Source: Chromatiaceae bacterium (lineage in GTDB: Bacteria > Pseudomonadota > Gammaproteobacteria > Chromatiales > Chromatiaceae). Taken from it: a stretch of DNA of 16,224 nt. The number at the start of each line of letters is the position of its first letter. The first letter of the stretch is position 1. Positions 13,962 through 16,224 of this stretch are shown piece by piece. Position numbers and translations under genes: made by a program. Below the pieces are notes generated by a model. That model was not told the origin of the DNA. It saw only the letters and a program-made list of their open reading frames with translations, and did no database searches. The DNA is taken from NCBI GenBank assembly GCA_016938795.1, contig JAFGTZ010000193.1:1-16224 (forward strand), in the 5' to 3' direction.

Positions 13962-15087
13962 ACGCCTGTCCAGCGATGCGGCGCCCGAGGTCGAGGCCGG
14001 CAAGCCGGGGCTGTTTCGCCGCCTGCATCTTGATGCCCCCCTGCTGGTGGCCCTGCTTGGCCTTTGCGGCTTCGGGCTCATGGTGCTTTACAGCGCCGCC
14101 GATCAGGACATGCAGGCCATTGAGCGGCAGTTGCTTCGCCTTGGGCTGGCCTTTGGACTGATGTTGGCAGTGGCTCAGATTCCGCCGGCCCGGCTGCGCT
14201 CCTGGTCGATGCTGCTCTATCTGACAGGGGTGGCCATGTTGATTGCCGTTTTGCTCATTGGTGAGGTTGGCAAGGGTGCGCAGCGCTGGCTTGATCTCGG
14301 GGTGGTGCGCTTTCAGCCCTCGGAGCTGCTCAAGCTCGCGGTGCCCATGGCGGTGGCCATGGTGCTGTCATCGCGCGCCTTGCCGCCCTCTCTCGCGCGG
14401 GTTGTGCTGGCCTTGGTCATGACGGCCATGCCGGTGGTGCTGATCGCCAAGCAGCCCGATCTTGGCACCGCGCTGCTGGTGGCCAGCGCGGGCATCCTGG
14501 TGCTCTTTCTCGCCGGTCTTGGCTGGCGTCTCATCGCCGCCTTTGCGCTCTTCGCCGCCGCCGCCGCTCCCCTGCTGTGGTTTAACATGCGTGACTACCA
14601 GCGCCAGCGCGTGCTGACGTTTCTCAACCCCGAGTCCGATCCGCTCGGCTCAGGCTATCACATCATTCAATCCGAAATCGCCATCGGCTCGGGAGGGATC
14701 TCGGGCAAGGGGTGGCTGAACGGCACCCAGTCGCACCTGGAGTTTCTGCCCGAACGCCATACCGATTTCATCTTCGCAGTCATCGGTGAAGAATTCGGTT
14801 TCGCCGGCATTCTGGCCCTGCTTGCGCTTTACATCTTTATCATTTTGCGTGGTCTGGTCATTGCTACCCGCGCCGCAGATAACTACGGGCGCCTGCTCGC
14901 AGGCGGTCTGACCCTGGTGTTTTTTGTCTATGTTTTCGTAAACACCGGCATGGTCACGGGCCTGCTGCCCGTGGTGGGCGTACCGCTCCCGCTGATCAGT
15001 TATGGCGGAACTTCGATGGTGACGCTCATGCTCGGCTTCGGGCTTATCATGAGCGTGGAGACTCACCGAAAAAAGCTTCGGATTTAA
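13951..15087 (+). CDS. rodA: Peptidoglycan glycosyltransferase RodA (SEDS family)
   Basis: Integral membrane polymerase that builds glycan strands from lipid II in complex with PBP2. The 378 residues show about ten membrane segments. Conserved SEDS stretches include GAQRWLDLG (109-117, Trp113), FQPSELLKLA (121-130), QPDLGTALLV (168-177), GSGGISGKGWLNGTQS (246-261) and LPERHTDFIF (266-275), whose Asp272 matches the essential RodA aspartate. VGVPLPLISYGGTSM follows near the C-terminus. The start is GTG, within the last codons of mrdA (11-base overlap), with GAGGTG just upstream. A basic cytoplasmic lead of about 28 residues precedes the first helix. The gene is also called mrdB. Confidence 0.98.
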   Translation: MVTRRLSSDAAPEVEAGKPGLFRRLHLDAPLLVALLGLCGFGLMVLYSAADQDMQAIERQLLRLGLAFGLMLAVAQIPPARLRSWSMLLYLTGVAMLIAVLLIGEVGKGAQRWLDLGVVRFQPSELLKLAVPMAVAMVLSSRALPPSLARVVLALVMTAMPVVLIAKQPDLGTALLVASAGILVLFLAGLGWRLIAAFALFAAAAAPLLWFNMRDYQRQRVLTFLNPESDPLGSGYHIIQSEIAIGSGGISGKGWLNGTQSHLEFLPERHTDFIFAVIGEEFGFAGILALLALYIFIILRGLVIATRAADNYGRLLAGGLTLVFFVYVFVNTGMVTGLLPVVGVPLPLISYGGTSMVTLMLGFGLIMSVETHRKKLRI

Positions 15088-15105
15088 GCGCTTTCATTCT
15101 ATACT
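15077..15105 (+). promoter_or_regulatory. Candidate promoter of rlpA
   Basis: TATACT (15100-15105, 5 of 6) lies 17 bases after TTCGGA (15077-15082, 3 of 6), which sits in the last codons of rodA. The -10 is strong and the -35 poor. Transcription would begin near 15112 and give a leader of about 120 bases. Confidence 0.4.
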
Positions 15106-15138
15106 CAAAGTCATTCCTAGAATCCTTCATGGCCAGCA

Positions 15139-15211
15139 TCGGCTCGATGACATGGCCGCCGAATCCCTTGAGCAAGGCAGGACGAGTGCGGACGCGCACT
15201 CATTGAGCCGA
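15139..15211 (+). promoter_or_regulatory. Structured 5' leader of rlpA (candidate RNA element)
   Basis: TCGGCTCGAT (15139-15148) pairs with ATTGAGCCGA (15202-15211) over 10 base pairs with one G-U wobble. The enclosed stretch contains a perfect 7-bp hairpin, GAGTGCG (15184-15190) / CGCACTC (15195-15201), with loop GACG, stacked directly on the closing stem. A smaller CCTT-GAGC-AAGG hairpin lies at 15166-15177. The fold ends 6 bases before the rlpA Shine-Dalgarno. No known riboswitch is recognised and no U-tract follows. Confidence 0.4.
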
Positions 15212-15217
15212 CGAGAT

Positions 15218-15223
15218 GAGGAG
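15218..15223 (+). promoter_or_regulatory. Ribosome-binding site fixing the rlpA start
   Basis: GAGGAG is 9 bases before the ATG at 15233. It favours that start over the in-frame ATG at 15152, which lies inside the leader structure and has no comparable site. Confidence 0.7.
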
Positions 15224-15232
15224 CAACGGCCC

Positions 15233-16198
15233 ATGCCAGATGCAAGCCACAAGCCTATCCGCGCACGGCATCCTTCCACCCTGGCGACACGCTGGTTCGG
15301 GTCTGCGCGACTGCTCGCGCCTCTTCTTTCGCTGATGCTGCTCGCTGGTTGCGCCAGCGATGGCGGAAACCGTCAGGGCATGAATGACGAGGATGAGATG
15401 CCCGCCTCGCTTGCCCAGATGCCGGATGCCGTTCCCCGGATTGAGCCCAAGTCGCGTTATGGCAATCCTGCCTCCTATGTGGTCTTTGGCAAACGCTACT
15501 ACACTAAGGCCAGCGCCGAGGGTCATGTCGAACGCGGACTTGCCTCCTGGTACGGCAAAGACTTTCATGGACGCCGCACCAGCTCGGGCGAACCCTACGA
15601 CATGTATGCCATGACGGCCGCGCACAAGACGCTGCCCCTGCCCACCTATGCGCGCGTGACCAATCTCGATAACGGGCGCAGCGTGGTGGTGCGCATCAAC
15701 GACCGCGGGCCTTTCCACCATGGGCGCGTCATTGATCTCTCCTACGCCGCCGCCACCAAGCTCGGTGTGGTTCGACAGGGCACGGCCCCCGTCGAGGTGC
15801 GCGCCATCGATCCGCGCCGTTCCAACGAGGACGAGACGAATCTCTTCCTTGCTCAGGCATCCGAGCCGTTGCCTGTAAAGGCCGAGGCAGAGACCACCAG
15901 GGTGCGCGCATCCGCCCAGCCCGCAGTCAAACTCAGCGCGGCGCATCTTGAAACCACCGAGAGCGGCCAACTCTTTCTGCAAGTTGGCGCCTTTGGCGAC
16001 CCGAACAATGCCGAGCGTCTACGCGAGCGTCTCACGGATCGTCTGAGCGATCCCGTGCAGATTGAAAATAGCGAGCGCAACGGTCTTGCGCTTTATAAGG
16101 TTCGCATTGGCCCTCTGGGCTCGCGCCTGGATGCTGACCGTCTCAGCGAGGAGCTGACAAACCTTGGCGTGGGTGGCATGCAGCTGGTTCAAAACTAA
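15233..16198 (+). CDS. rlpA: Septal-ring lytic transglycosylase lipoprotein RlpA
   Basis: Outer-membrane lipoprotein that cleaves peptidoglycan glycan strands lacking stem peptides and helps daughter cells separate. The 321 residues begin MPDASHKPIR. A basic, then hydrophobic signal ends in the lipobox LAGC with Cys40 as lipid site; Ala41 at +2 suggests outer-membrane sorting. The double-psi beta-barrel domain spans about 101-192: GLASWYGKDFHGRRTSSGE (102-120), MTAAHKTLPLPT (127-138) and VRINDRGPF (153-161). Conserved Glu120, His131 and Asp157 are the likely catalytic set. An Ala/Glu-rich linker leads to a C-terminal SPOR domain (about 244-321) that binds denuded septal glycan. It follows rodA by 145 bases; in many relatives a membrane-bound transglycosylase gene lies between, and here there is none. 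Confidence 0.96.
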   Translation: MPDASHKPIRARHPSTLATRWFGSARLLAPLLSLMLLAGCASDGGNRQGMNDEDEMPASLAQMPDAVPRIEPKSRYGNPASYVVFGKRYYTKASAEGHVERGLASWYGKDFHGRRTSSGEPYDMYAMTAAHKTLPLPTYARVTNLDNGRSVVVRINDRGPFHHGRVIDLSYAAATKLGVVRQGTAPVEVRAIDPRRSNEDETNLFLAQASEPLPVKAEAETTRVRASAQPAVKLSAAHLETTESGQLFLQVGAFGDPNNAERLRERLTDRLSDPVQIENSERNGLALYKVRIGPLGSRLDADRLSEELTNLGVGGMQLVQN

Positions 16199-16224
16199 GA
16201 GACCCATTACAGACCTGAAGCAGC

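Noticed and set aside
15152..15232. An in-frame ATG giving rlpA 27 more residues
   Set aside because: It would place a long polar segment before the signal peptide and lies inside the leader structure. The start at 15233 has GAGGAG at good spacing.
16199..16224. Start of the next gene after rlpA (often dacA in relatives)
   Set aside because: Only 26 bases remain and they contain no start codon with supporting context.

Overview
The window is about 16 kb of GC-rich DNA, roughly two thirds G+C by eye. It is packed with conserved chromosomal genes from what looks like a gammaproteobacterium. The closest fit is the Chromatiales (purple sulfur bacteria and relatives). That placement is an inference from gene order and protein character: gatCAB head-to-head with mreBCD, with mrdA-rodA-rlpA running on from mreD. 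No phage, plasmid, integron, CRISPR, rRNA or tRNA gene is visible.

Layout. (1) 1-4888, minus strand: an ABC-2 type export operon of the gliding-motility (GldA/GldF/GldG-like) kind. It contains an ATPase, a permease, a GldG-like periplasmic/membrane auxiliary protein and a DUF4340 protein, each pair joined by a 4-base ATGA overlap. The DNA-repair glycosylase gene mutM follows after 17 bases and is cut by the window edge before its zinc finger. A good promoter lies so close to the ATPase start that the transcript may be leaderless. (2) 5056-5913, plus strand: one membrane-anchored protein of unknown function (DUF6544/DUF6920-like). (3) 5914-6184: a convergent intergenic region with a GGGATG-loop hairpin repeat, a long A/T-rich inverted repeat and a GC hairpin that probably ends gatB transcription. 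(4) 6185-9396, minus strand: gatC-gatA-gatB, the tRNA-dependent amidotransferase. (5) 9397-9624: a divergent control region with back-to-back promoter candidates and a dyad overlapping the mreB -35. (6) 9625-15087, plus strand: mreB-mreC-mreD-mrdA-rodA, the core of the rod-shape peptidoglycan elongation machine. (7) 15088-16198: rlpA, an outer-membrane lipoprotein that cleaves denuded peptidoglycan, behind its own promoter candidate and a leader that can fold into a closed multi-hairpin structure.

How the genes work together. MreB filaments, MreC, MreD, PBP2 (MrdA) and RodA form one side-wall synthesis complex. RlpA acts on the same wall at septa or daughter-cell separation. GatCAB supplies correctly amidated Gln-tRNA and/or Asn-tRNA. 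The ABC operon probably moves or extracts an unknown envelope substrate.

I did not find a convincing undescribed system. The items most worth checking are the near-leaderless ABC operon with its proline/aspartate-rich DUF4340 tail, the structured rlpA leader, the dyad in the gat/mre divergent promoter region, and the repeat-bearing gap at 5914-6184.
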